Source: CAIXQW01 sp046049675 (GTDB lineage: Bacteria > Bacteroidota > Bacteroidia > Chitinophagales > Chitinophagaceae). From it: a stretch of DNA of 64,000 nt. The stretch covers positions 30,247 to 94,246 of the forward strand of contig JBJORA010000028.1 in the NCBI GenBank assembly GCA_046049675.1, in the 5' to 3' direction. The notes under the pieces are model-generated. The model worked only from the letters and a program-made list of their open reading frames with translations. It was not told the origin of the DNA and searched no databases. The position numbers and the translations under genes are program-made. Positions 1 to 9,119 of this stretch are shown one piece after another (the stretch's first letter is position 1; each line of letters begins with the position of its first letter).

Positions 1-1
1 C

Positions 2-610
2 GACTATATCGCTAATATTTCTGCCAAAGGTGTAAGTAGCCGTAATGTGCATTTTGTAATCAGCAGCGGCGCACAAAAAGTGGAAAAAACAAAAGTAATC
101 GCCGACGAGCTAAAGAAGATGGGTTATGTGGTAAACCTTGTAACGCCTGAGCAAGAGGGTAAGCTAGCGCTAAAGAGCGTATTGCCAAAAGAATACTACG
201 ACAATAGTTTTGTAGTAGACATTGGCAGCGGTAACACAAAAATTAGTTGGCCAAACGGCGAAGCTATTTCTTCTAAAGAAGCGCCAGGTGCCAAGTACTA
301 CGAGAAGCAAATGAGTGATGCTGATGTAGCTGGGCAGGTAAAAGCTGCTGCTGCATTAGTACCTTCTAACAAGCGTAGTGTATGTTTTATAATTGGTGGT
401 GTGCCGTTTCAAATGGCTAAGCAAGTTCGCCAAGGCGAAGAGCGTTATACCGTATTGGGTGAGCCAAGCAGTTACACTGCTGGCACAGATGCTAAGCTTA
501 AATGTGGCCTTAATATTTACAAGGCATTAAAAGATGCAACTGGTTGCGACACATTTGTATTTGATTGGGATGCAAACTTTAGCATCGGTTTCTTGTTAAG
601 CCTGCCATAA
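2..610 (+). CDS. Ppx/GppA-like ASKHA-fold protein, C-terminal part (5' end outside window)
   Basis: The reading frame is open to the left edge of the window, so the gene starts upstream and the in-window GTG at 47 is not its true start. About 200 residues are visible. The stretch VVDIGSGNTKISW resembles the phosphate-binding DIGGGS loop of actin-like (ASKHA) ATPases. It is preceded by a segment (VISSGAQKVEK, then VVNLVTPEQEGKLA) laid out like the end of the first lobe in Ppx/GppA exopolyphosphatases. I infer a Ppx/GppA-like or related sugar-kinase-fold protein; substrate and full architecture cannot be judged from the fragment. It ends 7 nt before the next gene on the same strand, so the two are probably co-transcribed. 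Confidence 0.55.
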   Translation, partial: DYIANISAKGVSSRNVHFVISSGAQKVEKTKVIADELKKMGYVVNLVTPEQEGKLALKSVLPKEYYDNSFVVDIGSGNTKISWPNGEAISSKEAPGAKYYEKQMSDADVAGQVKAAAALVPSNKRSVCFIIGGVPFQMAKQVRQGEERYTVLGEPSSYTAGTDAKLKCGLNIYKALKDATGCDTFVFDWDANFSIGFLLSLP

Positions 611-617
611 TAGGCTG

Positions 618-1133
618 ATGACAGAGATTAATTTTAATTCAAAAATCCAACCCTGCATTATTTTTAATAATTGTGCAGAGGAAGCGATTAATGCCTATGT
701 CAATCTTTTTCCAAAGAGTGGCATAGAAATGCTGATGTATTGGGAGCAGCAGGCCGATTATCAATGGAAAGATAATACCAGCTTTGCGAGTAATAAAGTA
801 CGCTTTGCAGGTTTTAGTTTATGCGGTCTCAACATCATGGCATTTGATAGCCCCGGTTTTGCTCCAACAGATACAATTAGTTTTTTTGTGCATTGCCGCG
901 ACCAAGCAGAAGTAGACAAATACTACGATTTTTTTGCAGCAGAAGGCACAGCAAAGCCTTGCGGATGGGTAACAGATAAGTGGGGTGTAAGTTGGCAAAT
1001 TGTGCCTCTGCGCTTTAACGAAATGATGCGCGATGAAAATCCCAAAAAAGTAAAAGCTGTACTTGATGCCATGCTAAGCATGCACAAGTTTGATATTGCA
1101 GGGCTAGAGCAGGCTTATGCAGGTGTTGAGTAG
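618..1133 (+). CDS. VOC-superfamily PhnB-like protein
   Basis: A 171-aa cytoplasmic protein with the PhnB / 3-demethylubiquinone-9 3-methyltransferase-like (glyoxalase fold) pattern. It starts with KIQPCIIFNNCAEEAINAYVNLFP, has a middle FAGFSLCGLNIMAFDSP strand region, and ends with WGVSWQIVPLRFNEMM. The WGVxWQIVP signature is typical of this family. Members are usually homodimeric and mostly uncharacterised; no reaction is assigned. The start ATG lies 7 nt after the upstream stop, suggesting an operon. The 3' end converges on the aldehyde dehydrogenase gene with only 4 nt between them. Confidence 0.8.
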   Translation: MTEINFNSKIQPCIIFNNCAEEAINAYVNLFPKSGIEMLMYWEQQADYQWKDNTSFASNKVRFAGFSLCGLNIMAFDSPGFAPTDTISFFVHCRDQAEVDKYYDFFAAEGTAKPCGWVTDKWGVSWQIVPLRFNEMMRDENPKKVKAVLDAMLSMHKFDIAGLEQAYAGVE

Positions 1134-1137
1134 ATGC

Positions 1138-2595
1138 TTAAATCTCTACGCATACATTCTTTACTTCTGTAAAAAACTTTAGGGCATCCCAACCACCTTC
1201 TCTACCGACACCACTATTGAGCATGCCACCAAAAGGTGTGCGCAAATCGCGCAGCAACCAGCAGTTGACCCACACAATGCCGCAGTTTACGTTATTAGCA
1301 ACATGCTGAGCAGTAGAAATATTCTGCGTCCATACAGTAGCTGCAAGGCCATAAGTACTTGCGTTAGCCAAAGCAATAGCATCTTCTGTAGTGCTAAATT
1401 TTTGTAGTGTAACCACAGGTCCAAAAATTTCTTCCATGTTTGTGCGACAGTTCGGACCAAGATTTTCTAGTACCGTGGGCGCTACGTAAAAACCTTTGCT
1501 ATGTTCGCCTTCTAGCGTAATGGCATGGCCGCCACAAAGCACTGTTGCACCTTCTTGCTTAGCTAATTCAATGCAACCAAGTATTTTATTGAAGTGTAGT
1601 TCACTTACTACAGCACCTTGCTTGCTGCTATCATCAAGCGGAGACCCTACTGTTAGCTTTTGTACACGTGCAACAAATTCTGCTTTGAATTTGTCATAGA
1701 TACTTTCGTGAATTAGTAATCTGCTACTGCACAAGCATATTTGCCCTTGATTGCTAAAACTACTTTGTACAACAGTGCGCATGGTTTTGTCCCAATCGCA
1801 ATCATCAAAAACAATACAAGGATTTTTACCGCCAAGCTCTAAGCTCAATTTCTTAAACATCGGCGCAGCAGTACGCGCAATATCTTCGCCGGCTCTAGTA
1901 CTGCCAGTGAAACTAATTGCTTTAATCGCTTTATGTGCAACAATAGCAGCGCCACATTCTGGACCAGTACCGTGCAAAATATTAAGTACACCTGCAGGCA
2001 AACCAGCCTCTGTAGCAATTTGAGCAAGTAAATATGCTGTAACAGGCGTCACCTCGCTAGGCTTTGCAATCACACAATTACCTGCTGCAAGGGCGGGTGC
2101 AATTTTCCATGTAAACAAATATAGCGGCAAGTTCCAAGGACTAATACAACCCACAACACCTACAGGCTGGCGCAGCGTATAGTTGACAGCTTTTGCACCC
2201 ATGCTATGGCTTTCGCTTGCAAAGTGCATAATGCCAGTGGCAAAAAAACGAAAATTGCTACTTGCACGCGGAATATCTACCATTTTGCACAGCCACAGCG
2301 GCTTACCATTATCGGTACACTCTGCCAAAGCCAATTCTTCGTGATACTGGTCTATCAAATCTGCAATGCGATTGAGTATTGTAAAACGCTGCTCTGTACT
2401 TGTGTTTTGCCAAGCTATTTGCGCAGCTTGTGCCGCTTCTACAGCCAATTGAACATCAGCCGCGGTACTACTAGCGATGCTGCCAAAAACCTCGCCTGTA
2501 GCAGGATTTACATTATCTGCAAACTTGCCTTCTTGCGGCGCAACATAAGCACCATTAATATAATTAAGCACTTGTTGATAGGCTGGTAGTGGCAT
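1138..2595 (-). CDS. NAD-dependent aldehyde dehydrogenase, 2-hydroxymuconic/2-aminomuconic semialdehyde type (ALDH8)
   Basis: A full-length 485-aa aldehyde dehydrogenase. Visible family motifs are the cofactor-binding PWNLPLYLFTWK and AKPSEVTP, FTGSTRAGE, the general-base Glu in LELGGKN, and the nucleophilic Cys in SNQGQICLCSSR. The C-terminal WVNCWLLRDLRTPFGG is the pattern of ALDH8 enzymes and bacterial 2-hydroxymuconate-semialdehyde dehydrogenases, which oxidise muconic semialdehydes in aromatic or tryptophan (kynurenine) breakdown. No other pathway genes are adjacent, so the substrate is inferred from family only. The box TAACTTTA at 2600-2607, 4 nt upstream of the ATG, is a one-base variant of the Bacteroidota -7 element. 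Confidence 0.85.
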   Translation of the reverse strand: MPLPAYQQVLNYINGAYVAPQEGKFADNVNPATGEVFGSIASSTAADVQLAVEAAQAAQIAWQNTSTEQRFTILNRIADLIDQYHEELALAECTDNGKPLWLCKMVDIPRASSNFRFFATGIMHFASESHSMGAKAVNYTLRQPVGVVGCISPWNLPLYLFTWKIAPALAAGNCVIAKPSEVTPVTAYLLAQIATEAGLPAGVLNILHGTGPECGAAIVAHKAIKAISFTGSTRAGEDIARTAAPMFKKLSLELGGKNPCIVFDDCDWDKTMRTVVQSSFSNQGQICLCSSRLLIHESIYDKFKAEFVARVQKLTVGSPLDDSSKQGAVVSELHFNKILGCIELAKQEGATVLCGGHAITLEGEHSKGFYVAPTVLENLGPNCRTNMEEIFGPVVTLQKFSTTEDAIALANASTYGLAATVWTQNISTAQHVANNVNCGIVWVNCWLLRDLRTPFGGMLNSGVGREGGWDALKFFTEVKNVCVEI

Positions 2596-2599
2596 GTGG

Positions 2600-2607
2600 T
2601 AAAGTTA
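2600..2607 (-). promoter_or_regulatory. variant -7 box (TAACTTTA) of the aldehyde dehydrogenase gene
   Basis: On the minus strand TAACTTTA matches TAnnTTTG except for its last base and ends 4 nt before the ATG, the same spacing as at other genes in this window. Confidence 0.4.
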
Positions 2608-2704
2608 TAGCAATTCTAATTATCAATTATTTGCGATTGCAATATTTCAGCCATAATGCCTTGCTAAATCGTAGATGATTCTTTCATTTGTGTGGCCTAG
2701 CTAC

Positions 2705-2712
2705 TACCTTTG
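2705..2712 (+). promoter_or_regulatory. -7 box TACCTTTG of pyrD
   Basis: A perfect TAnnTTTG element ending 6 nt before the pyrD ATG. A TTTC sequence at 2682-2685 sits 19 nt upstream as a possible -33 element. Its position rules out the upstream TTG at 2710, which lies inside the box. Confidence 0.65.
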
Positions 2713-2718
2713 CATGGC

Positions 2719-3744
2719 ATGTATAAACTTGTAAAGAAAATTCTGTTTCGCTACGACCCCGAAGATGTACATCATAAAGTACTGAACTGGTTAGCCAAAG
2801 CCTATAATACGGGCTTGGGCAAGCGTTATCTTACAAGCAACTATAGCTATGCGCATAAAAGTTTAGAACGTAATATTTTTGGATTAACGTTTAAGAATCC
2901 TGTTGGCTTGGCTGCTGGCTTTGATAAAGATGCAAAATACCTAGATGAGTTAAGCTGCCTTGGTTTTGGCTTTATTGAAATTGGTACAGTGACGCCGCGC
3001 GCCCAAGATGGCAATGAGAAACCACGTCTGTTTCGCTTGCCAGCAGATTGTGCCATCGTCAATCGTATGGGTTTTAACAACGAAGGAGTGGACGCAGCGG
3101 TAGAACGATTAAAAAATAAACCTGACAATATTATTATTGGTGGCAATATTGGAAAAAATAAAACAACACCCAACGAAAATGCGTTAGATGACTACATCTA
3201 TTGCTTCGAAAAACTATTCAACTATGTAGATTATTTTGTGGTGAATGTAAGTAGCCCCAACACGCCAAATTTGCGTGAGCTACAAGATAAAGAGCCACTG
3301 CAAAAGTTGCTCTTAGAGTTGCAAAATAGAAATTTAATGCACCCAGAGCCAAAACCGATTCTATTAAAAATTGCGCCGGATGTAACTGATACACAGCTCG
3401 ACGATATTATTGATATAGCACAATCTGTACCACTAGCGGGTATTGTAGCAACCAATACAACCATTAGTAGAGATGGTTTGCAAAGTCCAAGCGAAATGGT
3501 AAGCGATATGGGTCAAGGTGGACTAAGTGGTAAACCTGTAAAAAAGCGCAGCACAGAAATAGTACAGTATATTGCTACAAAAACAAATGGCACTTTGCCA
3601 ATTATAGCTGTTGGTGGTATTTTTAATGAGAAAGATGCCAAAGAAAAACTAGATGCGGGAGCCAGTCTTGTGCAAGTGTATACGGGCTTTATTTATAGTG
3701 GACCAGGTATTGCCAAAAATATTTGTAAAGCCTTGGCTAGCTAG
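2719..3744 (+). CDS. pyrD: Quinone-dependent dihydroorotate dehydrogenase (class 2)
   Basis: Oxidises dihydroorotate to orotate in pyrimidine synthesis, passing electrons to membrane quinone. The 341-aa product has the amphipathic N-terminal membrane-association helices expected of class 2 (YKLVKKILFRYDPEDVHH). FMN and substrate motifs follow: FKNPVGLAAGFDKDAK, NRMGFNNEG, the catalytic serine in VVNVSSPNTPNLRELQ, KIAPDVT, GLSGKPVKKRS and IIAVGGIF. The length is normal for the family. I chose the ATG at 2719 because the in-frame TTG at 2710 falls within the -7 promoter box. Confidence 0.95.
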   Translation: MYKLVKKILFRYDPEDVHHKVLNWLAKAYNTGLGKRYLTSNYSYAHKSLERNIFGLTFKNPVGLAAGFDKDAKYLDELSCLGFGFIEIGTVTPRAQDGNEKPRLFRLPADCAIVNRMGFNNEGVDAAVERLKNKPDNIIIGGNIGKNKTTPNENALDDYIYCFEKLFNYVDYFVVNVSSPNTPNLRELQDKEPLQKLLLELQNRNLMHPEPKPILLKIAPDVTDTQLDDIIDIAQSVPLAGIVATNTTISRDGLQSPSEMVSDMGQGGLSGKPVKKRSTEIVQYIATKTNGTLPIIAVGGIFNEKDAKEKLDAGASLVQVYTGFIYSGPGIAKNICKALAS

Positions 3745-3816
3745 GGTTTAGGTTACCATTTGTTGAATATAGCAACCCCTCATCCATTGCTTTTATGGCA
3801 CATTGAGGGCATGCAC

Positions 3817-3824
3817 TATATTTG
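3817..3824 (+). promoter_or_regulatory. -7 box TATATTTG of the TerC gene
   Basis: A perfect TAnnTTTG element ending 18 nt before the ATG at 3843. It overlaps the alternative TTG at 3822 and so argues against that start. Confidence 0.6.
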
Positions 3825-3842
3825 CACTTCTATACATCAACA

Positions 3843-4661
3843 ATGAACGAAGTTTTTTCATCGGCGGGTCTTATTAGTTTACTTACCCTAGTTATTCTAG
3901 AAATTGTACTAGGTATTGATAATGTCATTTTTGTGAGCATTATAATGGGTCGCATGCGCAAAGAAGATCAGAAGCGTGCACGCCTATTTTGGATGATAGG
4001 TGGTATTATTACACGTGTTGCATTGCTAATGAGTTTAACATGGTTAATTAAGCACGGCAACACGACTTTGTTTACGATTCCAGTGATAGATAAAGGGATT
4101 AGTTTGAAAGCGCTTATTATGCTTGTAGGTGGTTTGTTTTTGGTATGGAAAACGGTTGGCGAAATTCACGCTAAGTTGGAGGGTGAAGAACATCATGGCT
4201 CCTCTACTGCAAAAGCGGGTGGCACTTTTGCCAAGCTAATGGCGCAGATAGTGGCTGTGGATCTTGTGTTTAGTTTTGATAGTATTATTACTGCTGTAGG
4301 CATTGCCGAACATATCGAGATAATGATTGTAGCAGTGTCAATAGCCATGTTTGTGATGTTTATGTTCAGTGGCCGCATTGCAACATTTATTGATCAGCAT
4401 CCTACAATTAAAATGTTGGCACTAAGCTTTCTAGTGATGGTAGGTATGGTATTATTTATGGAAGGTTGGGCGCCAGAAGAGGCAGAAAAGCTACACGTTA
4501 AGAACTATTTGTACTTCGGTATGTTATTTAGCTTTGTGGTAGAAATGCTCAACATGCGTATGCGCAAAAAGAGTAGCAAGCCAGTACAGTTCAACGAACC
4601 CGATTTGCACGCTAGTATGAAAGAGGATGCTATCGATTTAGATGGCGATGCTGGAAAGTAA
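3843..4661 (+). CDS. TerC/Alx-family integral membrane protein
   Basis: A 272-aa inner-membrane protein with about seven hydrophobic segments. It has the TerC hallmarks LEIVLGIDNVIFVSII near residues 20-35 and a second acidic membrane motif VDLVFSFDSIITAVGIA near residues 137-153; both supply conserved aspartates. The family includes tellurite-resistance TerC and the Mn exporter Alx, so a role in metal-ion efflux or in metalation of exported proteins is the usual inference. The hydrophilic C-terminal tail is acidic. The start at 3843 fits the upstream -7 box. It stands alone, with no ter operon nearby. Confidence 0.88.
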   Translation: MNEVFSSAGLISLLTLVILEIVLGIDNVIFVSIIMGRMRKEDQKRARLFWMIGGIITRVALLMSLTWLIKHGNTTLFTIPVIDKGISLKALIMLVGGLFLVWKTVGEIHAKLEGEEHHGSSTAKAGGTFAKLMAQIVAVDLVFSFDSIITAVGIAEHIEIMIVAVSIAMFVMFMFSGRIATFIDQHPTIKMLALSFLVMVGMVLFMEGWAPEEAEKLHVKNYLYFGMLFSFVVEMLNMRMRKKSSKPVQFNEPDLHASMKEDAIDLDGDAGK

Positions 4662-4679
4662 TTGTGACAGTTGCATCGT

Positions 4680-4925
4680 AGATATTAGTTGCACAAAGTT
4701 CCACAAAGTAGGCACAGAGCTGCACAAAGTTTTTTCACCGCGTTTTCAAGATAGGCTTTTGCTTCAATTTACACTTAATAGTTGTAATTAACGATTTATC
4801 CCATGTGCCTTTTATTTCCTTTGTGGTTCAGCACACTCAAACTCACACCCAACCACAAACCCAAGTTGCGATCTCTGCGTAAATCTTTGCGGTTTTTGCG
4901 GTTAAAAATGCCCTAACCCACAACC
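4680..4925. repeat. intergenic dispersed repeat module (CACACTCAAACTCACAC / TTTGCGG type)
   Basis: No gene is visible between TerC and the convergent SprB-type gene. The stretch contains CACACTCAAACTCACAC near 4836, TCTCTGCGTAAATCTTTGCGG near 4870 and several CACAAAG words. The same vocabulary recurs at 11.73-11.99 kb and 19.76-19.98 kb, so this looks like a degenerate copy of a dispersed noncoding element. Confidence 0.5.
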
Positions 4926-4934
4926 AAACACAAC

Positions 4935-7900
4935 TTACTTCATCAACAAAAACTCGCCTTTACTAATATGCACATTCTTATCCTCTATGCATTTATAGCG
5001 CATCAAATAGAAGTACGTATCTGGCTCTAAAGCCTTTCCATTATAGGTGCCATCCCAAGCATCTGTGCTATTTGTTGTCTTGTATAATAATTGTCCCCAA
5101 CGGCTATAGATAAACAATTCGTAGCTTTCTAAGTTACCTAAGCCAAGTGCATTGATGTCGTCATTAGTAGCATCGGCATTAGGTGTAAATGCATTTGGCA
5201 AACTGTATTCGCAGCAGGTTTCTTGAAATACTTCATTCAAAAAACTAGCCACACAGCCACGCCCATCTCGCACACTAAGCGTATACGTGCCAGCAGTAAG
5301 ATTAGCTAGAATGGCGCTTGTGCTCGTATCGTGAGCCCAGCTGTATGTATAGTTGCCCCAACCACCATTGGCTGTAGCAATAATGCTACCTGTATTCGTT
5401 TCAAAGCAAGGCACATCATCGCCTGCAAAACTAATATTAAGTGCTTCTTGTGGTGCAATGACGTCAATCGTTTCAACATACATACAGCCGAGAGAATCTA
5501 CAAGTATAATTTGCTGAAGACCTCTGCCCAAATTAGGTATGACGTTTACATTACCAATCAACACATTATTGACGATGTATTTGTAAGGACTTACACCACC
5601 ACTCGCAACTACTGGCAAATCAAACCTATCGTCAAAGCATAGCAGTGTATCTACAGGTGGATGGGTAAATATGGGTTTACTATCCGGATCAAAAAATAGT
5701 GTCGTATCATTTACACAACCGTATTGATCAATAATATAGATGGTGTAGGTGCCAGCAGCAAAGTTGGTAAGTGTAGCGCCTACATCGTAGTTAATGCCGT
5801 CTGTGCTATACTTGTATGGGCCAAAACCTTGTATGCCAGCCAGTGTCACTAAACCAGTACTATCACCAGCGCATAGTGGCGGCACAAAATCTACTACTTG
5901 CAAGTACGGCGTGCCAACATCGGCTAGATTGACGTACGTACTGCTGCTACAACCATTAACATCAATAGCAAGTACACTATAAAACCCTGGTTGTAATTGG
6001 GTAAGGCTGCTTGTGGTAGCGCCAGTATTCCACGTATATTGTATTGGCGAAGTTAAGCCCGAAGTGGTAGATGTAATACTACCAAGCACAGTATCGCAGT
6101 GAGCATTGATGGTAAACAAACTAATATTTGGCGCAGGCGAAGGCGGTACTGTAATAACCCGTGTTTCCATACAACCATTGGCATCTGTTACTGTAAGCGT
6201 ATAACTGCCACCAGCAAGATTGCCAATCGTATCGGTGCTTGCGCCAGTACTCCATGCATATACGTGCGGCCCCATTGTATTGGCTACACTTGTAATAATA
6301 CTACCATTGGCTACGCCGCACTTTGGCGCAGTACTTGCTGTATACAAATCAAAGTCTAACGTGTCGTCCACAGCAAAGTTTAGCGTGCCACTGCACCCAG
6401 ACATATCTGTTACAGTTACCCAATACAGGTTACTATCTACACCAAGCAAGCTATCGTTAGTGGAGCCACCACTCCATAGGTAGGTAAAAGGCGTTAGACT
6501 GCTATTAGTAACGGTTACCGTAACAATACCATTACTCATATCGCAAGTAGGCTTGATAATATTGGCATAGATGGCCAAACTGCTATCTGTACTTGTGGTA
6601 AATGCATATTGCTTTGTACAGCCTACGGCATCTGAAATAGTGCAGAAGTAAGTAATACCTACACTAAGGCTGTCGATGTAATTAAGCGTATCGCCATTAC
6701 TCCACGAAAACGCGTAGGAGGGTGTACCGCCAATTACATCTAGCCAAATTAGCCCACCTAGTCCACCACAAGGCGGCTCTGCAATACTATCTTCCACAAT
6801 TAGCGATTCTTTATCAAGATAATAAACTGCACTTTTTGTACAACCTACTGCATCTGTAACAGTAACGGTGTAGTTACCTATGGCAAGATTGCCAATGCCA
6901 GAAGTAGTAGCACCAGTGTTCCATACATAAGTATATGGAGCCGTGCCACCTGTGGCTGCCACACGCAAATAACCAGAGTGGATACTTGTATCGCAATTGG
7001 TAAGCACTAAAGAATCTAGAGAAATGCCAATAGTGCTGCTATTTTGTAATTGAAAAACTGTGGTGTCAATACAGCCAAACGTGTCTTTGGCCATCACGCT
7101 ATAAACGCCTTGTGTAAGTCCTGAATAAGTAAAATTACTGCTCCATGCACCACCACTTAGCGAGTACTGCAAAGGGCCATAATTACTAGTAGACATTTGC
7201 GTAATGCTACCACTTGTAGGATTAACACAATCAGGCATCACAATAGTAGACGCAGCGGGTACTGGCCATTCTTGCCAAAAAATAAGCGTATCGCGCCTTG
7301 TTAAACTCGGGCAAGTTTGCGAGTAGCTAAGCACTACACGATTAGTATCAAGTAGCATATCCAAACATACATATGCACTATCAGGCGGATTAGCAATTAT
7401 TGGACTACCATTGCGCGTCCAAACAATAGTGTATGCGGGGCCGCCACTTGGTAGAAATTTATACGACTTATTATTCAAAGACCAAATGCTTGCGTTTCGA
7501 AATGGTGCAACAAGCATTTGCGTAGCATTGGCATTTTGTATGCCTAGGGTTGCATAGTTAATGGGGCTGCTTGTACCAGCCGCTGTACATGTATCTTTTT
7601 TGAGGATATGGCTTTCAATAATATTGCTTGTTTCGTGTAGAATTACCTGAAACGTGCACTCTGCATTGCTGCATTGGGTAGAAAAGAGGCGCATATTATT
7701 ATAGCTCACCAAAAATTTTCTATTGGGTGAAGTGCCGATGGTTTCATACTTAAGTACGGAATTACTTTTGAAATCCATATCTGTATACGGACCACAAATA
7801 CTATTAGCCGGAAACGTTGCACTACTATACGGCAATGGGTTGGAAGTATTGAAGCTGCAAAAGCTATTGGCAAAGCCTGTACTAAAGCTAATTACACCGT

Positions 7901-8216
7901 TGGTGCTGATAACACAGTTATTATAGCTTTGGCCATAAAAGCAAAACGTAAATCCTATAGGCACCACATTGCTAAAGGAATCGTCGCCAATTACAAGCGA
8001 GGTACCATTGACATGGGCAAGTGGGGCATAGGCACCCGAATCTAAAGTGTACTGATTAGTAAGCTGTGGTTTATCGAAAGTAGCATGCAGCATTTTGCAT
8101 GGCACTGTGCAAGACGCTTTAAGTAGGCTACCCTCAACAATATTGGGCTGACCACTAGCACTACGATGGCATAGCAATAGCAAGACAAGTAAACTAGGAA
8201 GATAAACACCACGCAT
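4935..8216 (-). CDS. Secreted SprB-repeat protein with T9SS type B (CHU_C) sorting domain
   Basis: The 1093-aa product has an N-terminal signal peptide (residues 1-22, ending SASG/Q). Its N-terminal domain of about 250 residues looks nidogen/adhesin-like (IGFTFCFYGQSYNNCVISTNGVISF). Then come roughly eight SprB-type repeats with the pattern YxWSxGxxT...GLxxGxYxVxVTDxxGC, one per 70-90 residues. The C-terminal 85 residues (LPNAFTPNADATNDDI, YSRWGQLLY, AWDGTYNGK, DTYFYLMRYKC) are the gliding-motility-associated CHU_C domain that directs T9SS export. Likely a cell-surface adhesin or released surface protein; no enzymatic domain is seen. It has its own position and strand relative to neighbours. 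Confidence 0.9.
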   Translation of the reverse strand: MRGVYLPSLLVLLLLCHRSASGQPNIVEGSLLKASCTVPCKMLHATFDKPQLTNQYTLDSGAYAPLAHVNGTSLVIGDDSFSNVVPIGFTFCFYGQSYNNCVISTNGVISFSTGFANSFCSFNTSNPLPYSSATFPANSICGPYTDMDFKSNSVLKYETIGTSPNRKFLVSYNNMRLFSTQCSNAECTFQVILHETSNIIESHILKKDTCTAAGTSSPINYATLGIQNANATQMLVAPFRNASIWSLNNKSYKFLPSGGPAYTIVWTRNGSPIIANPPDSAYVCLDMLLDTNRVVLSYSQTCPSLTRRDTLIFWQEWPVPAASTIVMPDCVNPTSGSITQMSTSNYGPLQYSLSGGAWSSNFTYSGLTQGVYSVMAKDTFGCIDTTVFQLQNSSTIGISLDSLVLTNCDTSIHSGYLRVAATGGTAPYTYVWNTGATTSGIGNLAIGNYTVTVTDAVGCTKSAVYYLDKESLIVEDSIAEPPCGGLGGLIWLDVIGGTPSYAFSWSNGDTLNYIDSLSVGITYFCTISDAVGCTKQYAFTTSTDSSLAIYANIIKPTCDMSNGIVTVTVTNSSLTPFTYLWSGGSTNDSLLGVDSNLYWVTVTDMSGCSGTLNFAVDDTLDFDLYTASTAPKCGVANGSIITSVANTMGPHVYAWSTGASTDTIGNLAGGSYTLTVTDANGCMETRVITVPPSPAPNISLFTINAHCDTVLGSITSTTSGLTSPIQYTWNTGATTSSLTQLQPGFYSVLAIDVNGCSSSTYVNLADVGTPYLQVVDFVPPLCAGDSTGLVTLAGIQGFGPYKYSTDGINYDVGATLTNFAAGTYTIYIIDQYGCVNDTTLFFDPDSKPIFTHPPVDTLLCFDDRFDLPVVASGGVSPYKYIVNNVLIGNVNVIPNLGRGLQQIILVDSLGCMYVETIDVIAPQEALNISFAGDDVPCFETNTGSIIATANGGWGNYTYSWAHDTSTSAILANLTAGTYTLSVRDGRGCVASFLNEVFQETCCEYSLPNAFTPNADATNDDINALGLGNLESYELFIYSRWGQLLYKTTNSTDAWDGTYNGKALEPDTYFYLMRYKCIEDKNVHISKGEFLLMK

Positions 8217-8376
8217 ATCTAAAACGAAGATAATGCTATTTAGCCGCAGAAATTGTTAATGCGGCCGATATTTTACACTTTCGCTCCGCGGTTGAGCAAG
8301 CAATTTGGCAAAAAAGAACCTTAGTCTCTTCGTTTTGTGAGAAGCGTACCTTCGAGTAAGATGCGGTGCAATCCTG

Positions 8377-8907
8377 CTATTTTTCTAAGATACCTTTTGC
8401 AATTTCAAGACTGCGACGTTCTGCCTTAGATATTATGCCCTTGCCTAATAGTACACTCATAATATTAAATGGCCATTTAGAATTACCATAAAAATTGCTC
8501 GTAACTTTTGTGTGCATACTGTCTTGCGCTTCGTACACATACGATGAAATATCCTTTGAGGGTATCGGCGTTGTGAATTCTAGTATAATGCCCAGACTAT
8601 CGTCTGTTACAGAAGCAATGGTCATTGTGCCATCACCCATATCACCACCGCTCCATATTTGCTTAGCGCCAACGCTACCGTCTATGCCTTCGTACTTACG
8701 CACTGTTGGCGATTTATCGTCCAATACCCATGTGCTATATTGCTCTGTATTTTTGAGGTACTTAAAGTAATCGGCAATTTTAGCTTTTGGCGCATTGATT
8801 ACAACCGACTCTTTGATTGAATAGGTTTTTGGTAAAACCGCAGCAGCTAATAATGCGATGGCAACGATTGCTAGCACGGCAAATAGTAATCCCTTTAGAA
8901 TTTTCAT
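8377..8907 (-). CDS. SRPBCC-family (polyketide cyclase/START-like) membrane-anchored protein
   Basis: A 176-aa protein with one N-terminal transmembrane segment (LKGLLFAVLAIVAIALLAAAV) followed by an SRPBCC ligand-binding fold. The fold is marked by the opening SIKESVVINAPKAKIADYFKYLKN, the central strand WSGGDMGDGTMTI, and a C-terminal helix ending in EIAKGILEK. The family binds hydrophobic ligands and no specific role can be given. The ATG at 8907 is preferred over the longer frame from 8952, because the -7 box at 8932-8939 lies between the two and the shorter product begins directly with the membrane anchor. Confidence 0.8.
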   Translation of the reverse strand: MKILKGLLFAVLAIVAIALLAAAVLPKTYSIKESVVINAPKAKIADYFKYLKNTEQYSTWVLDDKSPTVRKYEGIDGSVGAKQIWSGGDMGDGTMTIASVTDDSLGIILEFTTPIPSKDISSYVYEAQDSMHTKVTSNFYGNSKWPFNIMSVLLGKGIISKAERRSLEIAKGILEK

Positions 8908-8931
8908 CTTGTGTTTGTTTTGTTTAGACTT

Positions 8932-8939
8932 CAAAAGTA
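8932..8939 (-). promoter_or_regulatory. -7 box TACTTTTG of the SRPBCC gene
   Basis: A perfect TAnnTTTG element on the minus strand, 24 nt upstream of the ATG at 8907. It shows that the 8952 start codon would lie upstream of transcription. Confidence 0.6.
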
Positions 8940-9119
8940 AAGACTTAGCCAAATAAAGTCAAGAATTGTTGGCGCTATTTTGTATCCAAACTTGTTTTGT
9001 TGCAACCATTAATTGCTTGAACGTATCGTAGCATTCAGGTAGTTGATGCACTTAATAATTTAACTTGCTAAGGCCAATCATAAATAATCGTAATTCAGCT
9101 ACTAGCTCAGATCTTTGAA

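Noticed and set aside
47..610. GTG at 47 as the start of the first gene
   Set aside because: The frame is open through the window edge, and the residues upstream continue the same protein pattern.
2206..2589. 127-codon plus-strand frame inside the aldehyde dehydrogenase gene
   Set aside because: It is an antisense shadow of a clearly identified full-length enzyme.
8969..8985. Near sigma-54 motif TTGGCGCTATTTTGTA
   Set aside because: The -12 TTGC core is missing and no gene starts downstream on that strand.
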